DNA of 64,000 bases, from contig NZ_JAGRPV010000001.1 in NCBI RefSeq assembly GCF_030014955.1, positions 1,674,001 through 1,738,000 on the forward strand. The letters are read 5' to 3'. The DNA is from Cohnella hashimotonis. Its GTDB lineage: Bacteria; Bacillota; Bacilli; Paenibacillales; Paenibacillaceae. Shown one piece after another: positions 29,877 to 38,764 of the stretch (position 1 is the first letter of the stretch; every line of letters starts with the position of its first letter). The position numbers and the translations under genes were made by a program. The notes beneath the pieces are model-generated. The model ran no database searches. It saw only the letters and a program-made list of their open reading frames with translations, and was not told the origin of the DNA.

Positions 29877-30345
29877 ACGATTAAACGCCTTGTACGAGTC
29901 CAAGATATTCGATATGAACTTTAGAGGCACGTCGGCCGACCTCTCCTCCGTAAAGATTTATACGAATAAAAACAGCGTACACGTCGAAAAGCAAATCAGC
30001 TTCGACTCGGAATACAAGCCGATCACCAGTCTTGAATATTTCGCGGGGTCCGTGCTCAGCAGCATCCTGTTGGCGTTTTTGGAGCGGCCGAATAGGGGCT
30101 CGGTCGTGGAAGAGATCGAGGGCGTGTTGAACCTTTCTCTGGAGAACCCTTTATCTCTGGTTGGCGTCAAAGGCTACGAGGAAGAACCGCGAATAACCAA
30201 AATGACGGTGACCGTCTTTCTATACGTAGACTTGGAGGACAAGGCTTTTGACGATTTTTGCTCGGGCGCGCTTGCGCGTTCCCCGATTTACAATACGTTA
30301 AAAAGATCGATGTCGCTTGAAGTCCTGTTTAAAAAGCTAATTTGA
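29860..30345 (+). CDS. OsmC-like protein lacking the usual cysteines
   Basis: A 161-residue protein with the OsmC/Ohr layout: a beta-rich N-terminus, a core helix starting TSLEYFAGSVLSSILLAF (family: SPLEYFLASLAGC-type) and a C-terminal helix with LARSPIYNTLKRSMSLEVLF (family: RCPVYNTL-type). Both positions that carry the peroxidatic and resolving cysteines in active OsmC/Ohr enzymes are serines here, so thiol peroxidase activity is not expected. It overlaps the MetE-like gene by 17 bases with AAGGAG about nine bases upstream, implying tight co-expression and perhaps complex formation. The family assignment is by pattern only. Confidence 0.65.
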   Translation: MKRTDERLNALYESKIFDMNFRGTSADLSSVKIYTNKNSVHVEKQISFDSEYKPITSLEYFAGSVLSSILLAFLERPNRGSVVEEIEGVLNLSLENPLSLVGVKGYEEEPRITKMTVTVFLYVDLEDKAFDDFCSGALARSPIYNTLKRSMSLEVLFKKLI

Positions 30346-30353
30346 AGCGATCA

Positions 30354-30372
30354 ATCGGAGACCGTCTCCGAT
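30354..30372 (+). terminator. Possible terminator hairpin of the MetE-like cluster
   Basis: The stem ATCGGAGA-CCG-TCTCCGAT follows the OsmC-like stop by eight bases but has no T-run. Confidence 0.4.
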
Positions 30373-30378
30373 GCCCGC

Positions 30379-30407
30379 TTGCTTGACGCGGCGCGTTCCC
30401 CTATAAT
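30379..30407 (+). promoter_or_regulatory. Sigma-A promoter of the T-box-pheST transcript
   Basis: TTGCTT (30379-30384), a 17-base spacer and a perfect TATAAT (30402-30407). A nearby TTGACG at 30383 is only 13 bases from the -10 box and is rejected. Confidence 0.7.
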
Positions 30408-30413
30408 AGTCAG

Positions 30414-30731
30414 TAATTCAAAGCAAAAATGGATAAATGCGACGATGGAGACAAGTAAGCAGCGCCTGCCTGACCAGGGAGGGTACGCCGAGACTGAGAG
30501 CGCGCCCGAGGAGAAGAGCTGCCGAATTTCACTCCGGAGCAGTCGCTTGAACGCCGACCATGCTAAGCAGCGTTGGCCAGTAGAGCGGACCGGCAGCGGC
30601 CCGTTACGCCGTTCGAGCGGGAATTCCGGCTTGACGCCGCTGCCGAACCGGCAGGCTGTCGTCAGCTAGTTTCCAATTAGGGTGGTACCACGGTCCTTTC
30701 GTCCCTTTTACGGGGAGGAAGGGCCTTTTTT
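30414..30731 (+). ncRNA. T-box leader (tRNA-Phe sensing)
   Basis: Contains the conserved T-box AGGGTGGTACCACGG (30679-30693) and a stem I with the AGTA element (about 30452). The presumed specifier loop reads GAATTTCACTCC with UUC (30528-30530), a phenylalanine codon, which fits the downstream pheS and pheT. Uncharged tRNA-Phe is known to promote antitermination in this family. The terminator is GGTCCTTTCGTCCC / GGGGAGGAAGGGCC followed by TTTTTT (30726-30731). Confidence 0.94.
30692..30731 (+). terminator. T-box regulated terminator
   Basis: The stem GGTCCTTTCGTCCC / GGGGAGGAAGGGCC, then six Ts. Its 5' arm overlaps the T-box sequence, allowing the alternative antiterminator. Confidence 0.92.
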
Positions 30732-30789
30732 GTCGGTTCGCCAACGGGCAAGCCGGCCGATAGACCAAGCGATGAAGGAGAGAGGCATC

Positions 30790-31824
30790 ATGAAGGACCG
30801 GTTGGAGGCGCTGCGCGTCGAGGCGCTCGCGCAAATGCAGGAGGTGGCCGATGCCGGCCGCCTGAACGACCTGCGCGTGCATTACCTGGGCAAGAAAGGT
30901 CAACTTACGGAAATTTTGCGCGGCATGGGCGGACTCAGCGCCGAGGAGCGTCCGGTGATCGGGCAGGTCGCCAACGACGTGCGTGCGGCCATCGAAGCCG
31001 TGCTCGCCGACAAGCAAGCCGCCTTCGATCGCGCCGAGACGGAGCGGAGGCTGGCCGCGGAGACGATCGACGTTACGCTGCCGGGCAGGAGCGTCGCGGC
31101 AGGCAGCGTTCATCCGCTGACCAAGGTGACGCAGGAAATCGAAGACATTTTCCTCGGCATGGGTTATACGATTGCGGAAGGCCCTGAAGTCGAGACCGAC
31201 TATTTCAACTTCGAGGCATTGAATCTGCCGAAGGATCACCCGGCGCGGGACATGCAGGACTCCTTTTACATTACGGACGAGATTCTGCTGCGCACGCACA
31301 CTTCGCCGGTCCAGATCCGCGCGATGAAAAACGCGGACGGCGCGACGCCGCTTAAGGTCATTTGCCCGGGCCGCGTATACCGCCGCGACGACGACGACGC
31401 GACGCACTCGTTCATGTTCCACCAGATCGAAGGTCTGGTCGTCGGCCCCGACATCCGCATGAGCGACCTGAAGGGCACGCTGCTGCAATTCGTCCAGGCG
31501 ATGTACGGCCCGCAGGTTCAGATTCGGCTGCGTCCAAGCTTCTTCCCGTTCACCGAGCCGAGCGCCGAGGTCGACGTCACCTGCACGCAGTGCGGCGGAC
31601 AAGGCTGCCGGATGTGCAAGCAATCGGGCTGGATCGAGATTCTCGGCTGCGGCATGGTGCATCCGAAGGTGCTCGAGCACGGCGGCTTCGACCCCGAGCA
31701 AGTGTCCGGCTTCGCCTTCGGCATGGGCGTCGAGCGCATCGCGCTGCTGAAGTACGACATCGACGATATTCGTCACTTCTACAACAACGATCTGCGATTC
31801 CTCGGGCAATTCGCCCGCATGTGA
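30790..31824 (+). CDS. pheS: Phenylalanyl-tRNA synthetase alpha subunit
   Basis: A 344-residue class II synthetase subunit, the standard Bacillus-type length. The N-terminal coiled coil (about 1-85) is followed by the catalytic core with [19 protein letters not shown], motif 2 ([25 protein letters not shown]) and motif 3 ([12 protein letters not shown]). A Cys-rich segment [12 protein letters not shown] (about 262-273) inside the core is typical of Gram-positive PheS. AAGGAG lies nine to ten bases before ATG 30790; an in-frame ATG at 30772 lacks a good site. Controlled by the T-box. Confidence 0.96.
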   Translation: MKDRLEALRVEALAQMQEVADAGRLNDLRVHYLGKKGQLTEILRGMGGLSAEERPVIGQVANDVRAAIEAVLADKQAAFDRAETERRLAAETIDVTLPGRSVAAGSVHPLTKVTQEIEDIFLGMGYTIAEGPEVETDYFNFEALNLPKDHPARDMQDSFYITDEILLRTHTSPVQIRAMKNADGATPLKVICPGRVYRRDDDDATHSFMFHQIEGLVVGPDIRMSDLKGTLLQFVQAMYGPQVQIRLRPSFFPFTEPSAEVDVTCTQCGGQGCRMCKQSGWIEILGCGMVHPKVLEHGGFDPEQVSGFAFGMGVERIALLKYDIDDIRHFYNNDLRFLGQFARM

Positions 31825-31877
31825 CGGCTGCTGCCGGTATTTTAGCGAAGGTGAAAAAGGAAGGAGCGGTATAACCC

Positions 31878-34331
31878 GTGAACGTATCCTATCAATGGTT
31901 AAGCGAATATATCGATCTCGGCGGCATCGAGCCGCAAGAGCTCGCAGATCTGCTCACGAGGGGCGGCATCGAGATCGACGGCGTCGCTTCCCGCAACGCA
32001 GGCGTCACGAAGACGGTCGTCGGCTATGTATTGGAAAAGGAAAAGCATCCGGACGCGGATAAGCTGAACGTCTGCAAGATCGATGCGGGCACCGGCGAAA
32101 CGCTGCAAATCGTCTGCGGCGCGCCTAACGTTGCGGCCGGGCAGAAGGTGCCCGTCGCGCTCGTCGGCGCGAAGCTGCCGGGCGACCTGCAGATCAAGCG
32201 CGCCAAGCTGCGCGGCGTCGAATCGCAGGGCATGATCTGCTCCGCAAGGGAGCTCGGCATCAACGACAAGCTGCTGCCGAAGGAGCTGCAGGAGGGCATC
32301 CTCGTGCTGCCGGCTGATACGGCGGTGGGCACGGATATCGCCGACCTGCTCGGCCTGAACGATTCGGTGCTGGAGCTCGATCTGACACCGAACCGCTCGG
32401 ACTGCCTGAGCCTGCTCGGCGTCGCTTACGAGACCGCCGCGCTGACCGGCCGGCCGCTGACGCTGCCCGAGCCGGAGAAGGCGCTGTACCCCGCGGCGGA
32501 CAAGACCGCGGACGCGATCGCGGTCGCCATCGAATCGGGCGAAGCTTGCAGCCACTACGCGATGCGCGCCGTGAAGGGCGTCAAGATCGGCCCGTCCCCG
32601 CTCTGGCTGCAAAACAGGCTGATCGCCGCCGGCATCCGGCCGATCAGCAACGTCGTCGACGTCACGAATTTCGTCATGCTGGAGTACGGCCAGCCGCTGC
32701 ACGCGTTTGACGCGGCCAAGGTCAAAGGCACCGTCCGCGTTCGTTTCGCACACGAAGGCGAGACGCTGGTCACGCTCGACGGACAGGAGCGCAAGCTGGA
32801 GCCGCACATGCCCGTCATCGCCGACGACGTACATGCGATCGCGCTCGCCGGCGTCATGGGCGGTCTCGATACCGAAGTGACGGCGGACACGGTCGATATT
32901 CTGCTCGAATCCGCCCGGTTCGCGGGCGCTCCGGTTCGCAAAACCTCGCGCCAGCTGGGGCTTCGTTCCGAGGCCTCGGCGCGCTTCGAGAAAGGCGTCG
33001 ATCCGGATCGCGTGCTCGGCGCGCTGGACCGCGCGGCTTCGCTGATCGCGCAGACGGCCGGCGGACTCGTCACCGACGGGGTCGCCGAGGTGCGCCTCGC
33101 AACGCCTGCCCCGGCGGTCATCGAACTCTCGCTTGAGCGGATCAACCGGATGCTCGGCACTTCGCTCTCCTCGCTCGAAGTCAAGACGATCTGGTCGCGG
33201 CTTCAGTTCGCAGCCGAGCCGGCCGGCGAAGGAGTCTGGCGGCTGACAGTGCCCACGCGCCGCGGCGATATTACGCGCGCGGTGGACCTGATCGAGGAAG
33301 TTGCGCGGCTGAACGGCTACGACCGCATCCCGACGACCCGCATCGAAGGGCCGACGACCACGGGCGCGCTTACGAAATCCCAGTCGATCCGCCGGGAACT
33401 TCGGAAGCTGCTGTCGGAAGCCGGGCTCAGCGAGGCCGTGACCTATTCGGTCACCTCCGCAAGCCGCGCCGCGCTGTTTCCGGAGCTGTCCGGGGCTGCC
33501 GAAGGCATGCGGCCGATCGGTCTGGCCATGCCGATGAGCGAGGAACGCAGCTCGCTTCGCGCGACGCTGCTGCCGAATCTGCTCGAGGCCGCTTCCTACA
33601 ACAAGTCCCGCCGCAACGCGAACGCCGCGGTGTTCGAGATCGCGAGCGTGTACCATTCCGCGGAGGAACGCCTTACGACCCTGCCCGCGGAGCATCCGCG
33701 GCTGGCCTTTCTGCTGACGGGCAACCGTCTGGGCGCAGGCTGGAACCAAACGGCGTCCGCCTACGATTTCTACGATGCGAAGGGCATCGTCGAGAAGCTG
33801 TTGGCGCGGCTCGGTCTGACCGGCGCGGTCCGCTTCGAGCAGGCGCAGCCGGCTGACTTCCATCCGGGCCGTACCGCGGCGTTGAAGCTGGCGACCGCGT
33901 CCGGCGAATCTACGATCGGCTACGTCGGCCAGCTGCATCCGGAGCTTCAACGCGAGTTCGATCTGGGCGACGCCTACGCCGCCGAGATCGATTTGAAGCC
34001 GCTCTATGAAGCGGCGGATTTCCGCATCGTATACAGCACGCTGCCGCGCTTCCCGTCCGCGGAGCGGGATCTGGCCGTCGTCGTCGACGGATCGTTGCCG
34101 GGAGCGTCCCTCGTGGAGGCTGCGCAGCAGGCTGCGGGCGAATGGCTGGAGTCCGTCCGCGTGTTCGACGTTTATGCGGGAGAGCGCCTCGGCGCAGGCA
34201 AAAAGAGCGTGGCGCTCTCGCTTGTGTACCGTCATCCCGACCGTACGCTGAACGACGAGGAGATCGCCGAAGCACAGCAATCCGTCGTTGCCCGGCTGGA
34301 ACAATCTTTCAGCGCGGAGCTTCGAAAATAA
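31878..34331 (+). CDS. pheT: Phenylalanyl-tRNA synthetase beta subunit
   Basis: An 817-residue subunit of the alpha2-beta2 enzyme. Domains in order: a tRNA-binding OB fold (about 40-150: GYVLEKEKHPDADKLNVCKID), B3/B4 editing region (about 210-400), B5 (about 405-480), catalytic-like core (about 490-690) and the C-terminal FDX-ACB anticodon-binding domain (about 725-817: LPRFPSAERDLAVVVD). It begins with GTG 31878 behind AAGGAAGGAG, 53 bases after pheS. Length is normal. A stem-loop with TTTT lies downstream at 34350. Confidence 0.96.
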   Translation: MNVSYQWLSEYIDLGGIEPQELADLLTRGGIEIDGVASRNAGVTKTVVGYVLEKEKHPDADKLNVCKIDAGTGETLQIVCGAPNVAAGQKVPVALVGAKLPGDLQIKRAKLRGVESQGMICSARELGINDKLLPKELQEGILVLPADTAVGTDIADLLGLNDSVLELDLTPNRSDCLSLLGVAYETAALTGRPLTLPEPEKALYPAADKTADAIAVAIESGEACSHYAMRAVKGVKIGPSPLWLQNRLIAAGIRPISNVVDVTNFVMLEYGQPLHAFDAAKVKGTVRVRFAHEGETLVTLDGQERKLEPHMPVIADDVHAIALAGVMGGLDTEVTADTVDILLESARFAGAPVRKTSRQLGLRSEASARFEKGVDPDRVLGALDRAASLIAQTAGGLVTDGVAEVRLATPAPAVIELSLERINRMLGTSLSSLEVKTIWSRLQFAAEPAGEGVWRLTVPTRRGDITRAVDLIEEVARLNGYDRIPTTRIEGPTTTGALTKSQSIRRELRKLLSEAGLSEAVTYSVTSASRAALFPELSGAAEGMRPIGLAMPMSEERSSLRATLLPNLLEAASYNKSRRNANAAVFEIASVYHSAEERLTTLPAEHPRLAFLLTGNRLGAGWNQTASAYDFYDAKGIVEKLLARLGLTGAVRFEQAQPADFHPGRTAALKLATASGESTIGYVGQLHPELQREFDLGDAYAAEIDLKPLYEAADFRIVYSTLPRFPSAERDLAVVVDGSLPGASLVEAAQQAAGEWLESVRVFDVYAGERLGAGKKSVALSLVYRHPDRTLNDEEIAEAQQSVVARLEQSFSAELRK

Positions 34332-34349
34332 GCAGGAAACGGCGCAAAG

Positions 34350-34405
34350 CGCAGCGAATACATCAGAACGCGAAAAGCGGGCTGAGAGACGTTCGCTGCG
34401 ATTTT
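34350..34405 (+). terminator. Terminator-like hairpin between pheT and zapA
   Basis: The perfect arms CGCAGCGAA (34350-34358) and TTCGCTGCG (34392-34400) with ATTTTG after; the loop of about 33 bases is long. Confidence 0.5.
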
Positions 34406-34433
34406 GCTTAATTGGAACGTGGGAGGAATAACC

Positions 34434-37400
34434 GTGAATGCTGACGACAAGACACGCGTAACGGTTGACATATACGGCACGCAATACACGTTGACCGGAC
34501 ACACCAGCAGCGAGTACATGAAGCGGGTAGCGGTACTCGTGAGCGATCAGATGCACAAGATTGCAAGCGGCTCGCCGCGGCTTGATCTCGCGAGGCTCGG
34601 CGTGCTCGCTTCGGTTAATATGGCCGACGAGCTCATGCGCATCCGCCGGGAAAACGAGCGGCTCCTCCACGAGGAAATAGAACGCAAGCGGTTGTCCGCC
34701 GAGATCGAGACGCTGCTGGCCGACTGGGACAAGCATAAGGCCGAGAGCGCTGCTGCACTGGAGACTGCGGAGCGGGAATACGCCGAGCGGCAGGCCGAGC
34801 TGCAGCAAAAATCCGAACAAGCCATCGCGGAAGCGACGGCAAGGGCGGACGAAGAGCGCGAACGGCTGCGCAGCGTTCATCAAGCCGAGCTCGATCGGAT
34901 CATGGCCGACCACGCGGCCGAGACCGAGCTGTATGCCGAAGAGGCCGAAGAGCTCCGTACGGCCCACGCGGCAGAGCTCGATCGGCGCTCGTCAAGCTAT
35001 CAGGCCGAGCTCGAGAGCCTGAAGTCCGCGCAGCGCGTCGAGCTTGAACGGCTTCAGGCTGAGCAGGCGTCGGAGCTTGCGAGCGCCAGGTCGGCGCACG
35101 AAGACGAATTGGAGCAAGCGACAGCGGCATTGCGCGCCGAGTTGGATGCGGCTGCCGCCAGACACGCGGCCGAGCTTGAAAGCGTCGTCTCGGCTCATGG
35201 AGCCGAGCTCGAGCGGATTCAGTCCGACCACGCCGCAGAAGCCGAGCTCTTTGCGGAGGAGAACGATTCCCTCAGGCAGGCGCATGCCTCCGCGATGGAC
35301 GAGATCAAGTCCGCGCACGCGACGGAGCTTGCCCGGCTGCGGTCCGCGCACGAAGCGGAGCGAGAGCGGGTCCAAGCGACGTTCGAGGCCGAGCTGCGCG
35401 ACGAGCGCGTCTCGCGCGCCGAAGAGCTGGAATCGCTGCGATCGGCGCATGCGGACGAGCTGGGGACGCTGAAGAGCGGACACGAGCAGACGTTGGCCGA
35501 GCGGACGGAGCGGCACGACGAAGAGCTGCGTACGATGCGCCAAGGCTACGAGGACGAGCTGGCCTTGCTGCTGGAGGGCAAGCAGGAAGAATTGCAGCGG
35601 CTGACGCTGACGCTGGAGACGGCGCTGCGGGAGCGCGAGGAGATTCGCGCGCGCATGCAGGATGCGCTGGATGCGGCGCTTATCGAGGGCGAGGACCGCG
35701 TGAACGCGCTTCGGGAGAACCATGCGGCGGAGCTGGCAAGTCTCGAGGCACGGCAGGCCGAGGAGAAGGAACGCCACGAGGCGGAACGCGTTTCCGAGCT
35801 TGAGGCGCTGAAGGCCGGTCATCTGGCGGACCTGGAGCGGCTTAGCGCGGGACATAATGCCGTGCTTGAGGAGCTCCGTCTGGAGCTTGCGCTCGAGCGC
35901 GAAGCCCGCGAGGCGGAAGGCGCGGCGGCCGGTGCCCGTTTGGCCGAGGCGCTGGAGCGAGCAGCGGCCGATCGTGAGGCCGCGATCGGCAAGCTGCGCG
36001 CCGAGCATGCGGGAGAGCTTGACCGCGTGCTCAAGGAGAGCCGCGGCGAAGCCGAAAGTCTGCGCGCCGCCCATCAGGCGGAGCTAGAGACGCTGAAGCA
36101 GCAAAGTTTGGACACGCTGGAGGCCTTCAAGAGCGAGAGCCGGGACGAGCTGGAGGCTGCCAAGACGGAGCTGGGCGGCGAGCTCGAAGCCGCCAAGGCG
36201 GCAGTGGAGCGCCTACATACGCAGCTGGCTGAGCAAATGTCCGCGGCGAGACAAGCCGTAGCGGCTGCGGAGGCGAACTTCGACGAGGAACGCCTTGCGC
36301 TGACGGTGTCGCTGGATGCCGCCAGGCAGGAGGCTGAAGCGGCCGGGCAGGCAGTTGCCGCTGCGAAGCAAGAGGCGGATGCGGCCAAGTGGCAGATCGA
36401 TGCCCAAGCGCAGCGCTTCGCGGAGGAGCGCGGGCAACTGGCTGCGCAGGCGGACCGCCAAATGGCGGAGGCCGCAGCGCTGCTGGAGGAGCGCTTGCGC
36501 GAGGCTAACGAAGCCGCAGAACGGCGTCTTGCGGAAGAAAGAGCGGCGGCTGCCGCGGAACGCGAGGCTGCCGTGAAGGAAGCGGCTGCGCCGCTTGAAG
36601 CCGAGCTCGCTTCGACGCGCAGCGCCGCGGACGAAGCGCAGCTGGAACTGGAGCTGCAGCGCGAAGAGAGCGCTGAGGAGCTGGCGCGTTTGCGCGCGGC
36701 TCAGGCGGAGGAGCTTGCGAGACTTCGCGAAGCGCAAACGGAGGAGCTGTCGAAGCTTCGCGCAGCGCGAGACGAGGAACTTGCCGGCCTTGCTGCGGAA
36801 GGCGAAGCTGCGCTGAAGGAAGCCGTGGCGCCGCTTGAGGCTGAGCTCGCTTCGGCGCGCAGCGCCGCGGACGATGCGCGGCTGGAGCTGGAGCTGCAGC
36901 GCGAAGAGAGCGCCGAGGAGCTGACGCGTCTGCGCGCGGCTCAGGCGGAGGAGCTGGCGAGACTTCGCGACGCGCAGGCTGAAGCGTTGTCGAAGCTCCA
37001 AGCAGAACGGGCTGAAGAACTGTCGCGGCTTGCGGCCCAGCGTGAGACGGCGTTGAAGGAGGCTGTCGCGCCCCTCGAGACCGAGCTCGCCGCGGCACGA
37101 AGCGCAGTGGACGACGCGCATCTCGAACTGGAACTGCAGCGCGAGGCAAGCGACGAGGAGCTGACGCGTCTGACCGCGGCACAGCGAGAGGAACTGGCGC
37201 GTCTGCACGCGGCAAAAGACGAAGAACTGGCGAAGCTTCGCGCAGCGCATGCCGAGGAGCTGACGCGCCTTGCGGCCGAACGCGAAGCAGCCCTCAAGGA
37301 AGCTGCCGCGCCGCTTGAAGCCGAACTGGCCGCGGCGCGCAGCGCCGCGGACGACGCGCGGCTGGAGCTGGAGCTGCAGCGCGAAGAAGCCAGCGAGCAA

Positions 37401-38666
37401 CTGTCTCGTCTGAGCGCGGTGCAGCGCGAGGAGCTGGTCCGTTTGCAAGCGGCAAGGGACGAAGAGCTGTCGCAGCTTCGCGCGGCGCAGGCCGAGGAGA
37501 TGTCAAAGCTCCGCGCGGCGCAGGCGGAAGAACGCTCGCGACTTGCGGCCGAACGCGAGACCGCTCTCAAGGAAGCTGTCTCGCCGCTGGAAGCCGAAAT
37601 TGCCGCAGCGCGGCAAGCTGCGGACGATGCGCAGTTGGAGCTGGAGCTGCAACGCGAGGAGAGCGCCGAGCAGATCGAGCGTCTGATCGGGGCACAGCGC
37701 GACGAATTGGCGCGTCTGCAGGCGGCAAAGGACGAAGAGCTGGCGCAGCTTCGCACGGCACAGGCCGAAGAGCTGTCGCGCATCCGCGAAGCGCAGGCCG
37801 AGGAGCAGTCGCGGCTCCGTGCCGCGCAAGACGAAGCGCTGCGCCAGGCGAAGGCCGAGGCGGAAGCTGGCGCGGCCTCTGGGCGTCAAGCGCTTGAGGA
37901 AGAGCTGCGCGTGACGCAGGAACTGTACGAGGCCGAGTTGAAGCAGGCGCTCGGCAGCCAGGACGCGGCACTCGCCGCCGCCGAGGCAGCCGGCGCAGAG
38001 AACGACCGATTCCAGGCGCGTTGGTCCGAGCGCGAGCGCGAATGGCAGTCGCAGCGCGCGAAGCTGGAAGCCGAAGCGGAGGCGCTGCGCGCAGCCGCGG
38101 AGCAGCGGGCTCAGACTGCTGCAGCGCATGAAGCTGCTCTGATCGAGGCGGAAAAGGCGGCTTCCGAGCGCTTGCGCGACGAAGCCGACGCCCGCGAAGC
38201 AGCCGAGCGTGAGGCGAACCGGCTCAAGGAGCTCGCGGATGAGCTCGCGGAACGCGAACAGACCGCGGCAGATGCGATCCGGCAGCTCCAGCGGCGGGCA
38301 GAAGAGGCGGCGCGCGAGCGAGATGCCGCGTCCGAGCGCCTGGAATCGCTGGAGAGCAAGCTTCGCCAGGCGACCGGCGAGCAGCAGCGCGAACGCGAGT
38401 CGCTGCAACGCGCCGAAGAAGAGTTGAGGTCGGCCCGCGAGCAGGCGGCTGCCGCCGTCGCGCTTCAGGCCGAGCGCGACGCACTCGAGCGGCAGCTGCA
38501 GGCTGTCGGCGAAGCCGAGCCGAGTCAGGCTGGCGAGGAAGCGACGGAACGGCTGACGCAGGAGCTCGAACGCGTCCGCAACGAGCATGAGGCGCTTAAG
38601 ATCGAGTACAACAAGCTGCAGAACGAATACAACGAGTGGATCGACATGCTCGAGGAGCATACCTGA
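34434..38666 (+). CDS. zapA: Giant ZapA-type cell-division protein with very long coiled coil
   Basis: A 1410-residue protein from GTG 34434 (GGGAGG at 34421-34426, spacing seven). Residues about 1-85 are a normal ZapA head (TRVTVDIYGTQYTLTG, SSEYMKRVAVLVSDQM, SPRLDLARLGVLASVNMADEL), which in characterised proteins binds FtsZ and bundles filaments at the division site. Instead of stopping near 90-150 residues it continues as one alpha-helical coiled coil rich in Glu, Ala, Arg and Leu, largely in 11-residue periods such as LRAAQAEELAR. Residues about 720-1139 consist of five copies of an 80-residue unit, each with one proline in a (A/S)PLE(A/T)E motif. The end (ALKIEYNKLQNEYNEWIDML) resembles ordinary Paenibacillus ZapA tails. 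The gene occupies the usual place after pheT. Confidence 0.85.
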   Translation: MNADDKTRVTVDIYGTQYTLTGHTSSEYMKRVAVLVSDQMHKIASGSPRLDLARLGVLASVNMADELMRIRRENERLLHEEIERKRLSAEIETLLADWDKHKAESAAALETAEREYAERQAELQQKSEQAIAEATARADEERERLRSVHQAELDRIMADHAAETELYAEEAEELRTAHAAELDRRSSSYQAELESLKSAQRVELERLQAEQASELASARSAHEDELEQATAALRAELDAAAARHAAELESVVSAHGAELERIQSDHAAEAELFAEENDSLRQAHASAMDEIKSAHATELARLRSAHEAERERVQATFEAELRDERVSRAEELESLRSAHADELGTLKSGHEQTLAERTERHDEELRTMRQGYEDELALLLEGKQEELQRLTLTLETALREREEIRARMQDALDAALIEGEDRVNALRENHAAELASLEARQAEEKERHEAERVSELEALKAGHLADLERLSAGHNAVLEELRLELALEREAREAEGAAAGARLAEALERAAADREAAIGKLRAEHAGELDRVLKESRGEAESLRAAHQAELETLKQQSLDTLEAFKSESRDELEAAKTELGGELEAAKAAVERLHTQLAEQMSAARQAVAAAEANFDEERLALTVSLDAARQEAEAAGQAVAAAKQEADAAKWQIDAQAQRFAEERGQLAAQADRQMAEAAALLEERLREANEAAERRLAEERAAAAAEREAAVKEAAAPLEAELASTRSAADEAQLELELQREESAEELARLRAAQAEELARLREAQTEELSKLRAARDEELAGLAAEGEAALKEAVAPLEAELASARSAADDARLELELQREESAEELTRLRAAQAEELARLRDAQAEALSKLQAERAEELSRLAAQRETALKEAVAPLETELAAARSAVDDAHLELELQREASDEELTRLTAAQREELARLHAAKDEELAKLRAAHAEELTRLAAEREAALKEAAAPLEAELAAARSAADDARLELELQREEASEQLSRLSAVQREELVRLQAARDEELSQLRAAQAEEMSKLRAAQAEERSRLAAERETALKEAVSPLEAEIAAARQAADDAQLELELQREESAEQIERLIGAQRDELARLQAAKDEELAQLRTAQAEELSRIREAQAEEQSRLRAAQDEALRQAKAEAEAGAASGRQALEEELRVTQELYEAELKQALGSQDAALAAAEAAGAENDRFQARWSEREREWQSQRAKLEAEAEALRAAAEQRAQTAAAHEAALIEAEKAASERLRDEADAREAAEREANRLKELADELAEREQTAADAIRQLQRRAEEAARERDAASERLESLESKLRQATGEQQRERESLQRAEEELRSAREQAAAAVALQAERDALERQLQAVGEAEPSQAGEEATERLTQELERVRNEHEALKIEYNKLQNEYNEWIDMLEEHT
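36591..37850 (+). repeat. Internal 240-bp coding repeats in the giant zapA
   Basis: Units start (codons for PLEAEL) at 36591, 36831, 37071, 37311 and 37584: exactly 240 bases apart, except the fourth unit, which has 33 extra bases (11 residues). The units are highly similar in DNA as well as protein, so they arose by recent tandem duplication. Confidence 0.92.
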
Positions 38667-38706
38667 CCGTCGCCGGAAGACTCGAAAGACCCGCCCTCCT
38701 GCGAAT

Positions 38707-38758
38707 AAAATCGCCCTTCCGAACGGATGCAGATCCGGCCGGAAGGGCGATTTCTTTT
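38707..38758. terminator. Bidirectional terminator between zapA and the CuA-like gene
   Basis: A perfect stem AAATCGCCCTTCCG / CGGAAGGGCGATTT with CTTTTTG on the plus side and an A-run (U-run on minus) on the other; it serves both convergent genes. Confidence 0.88.
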
Positions 38759-38764
38759 TGCGCG

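Noticed and set aside
30383..30407. TTGACG as the -35 box of the pheST promoter
   Set aside because: Only 13 bases separate it from TATAAT; TTGCTT at 30379 gives the normal 17-base spacing.
31899..34967. A 1022-codon open frame on the minus strand across pheT and the start of zapA
   Set aside because: It is the mirror of strongly conserved plus-strand genes in GC-rich DNA, has no ribosome binding site and its translation is Arg/His/Leu-rich without any domain.
36213..37448. A long minus-strand frame with repeated FALQLQLQ segments
   Set aside because: It is the complement of the zapA coiled-coil repeats; regular codon use of Glu, Leu and Arg keeps the opposite strand open.
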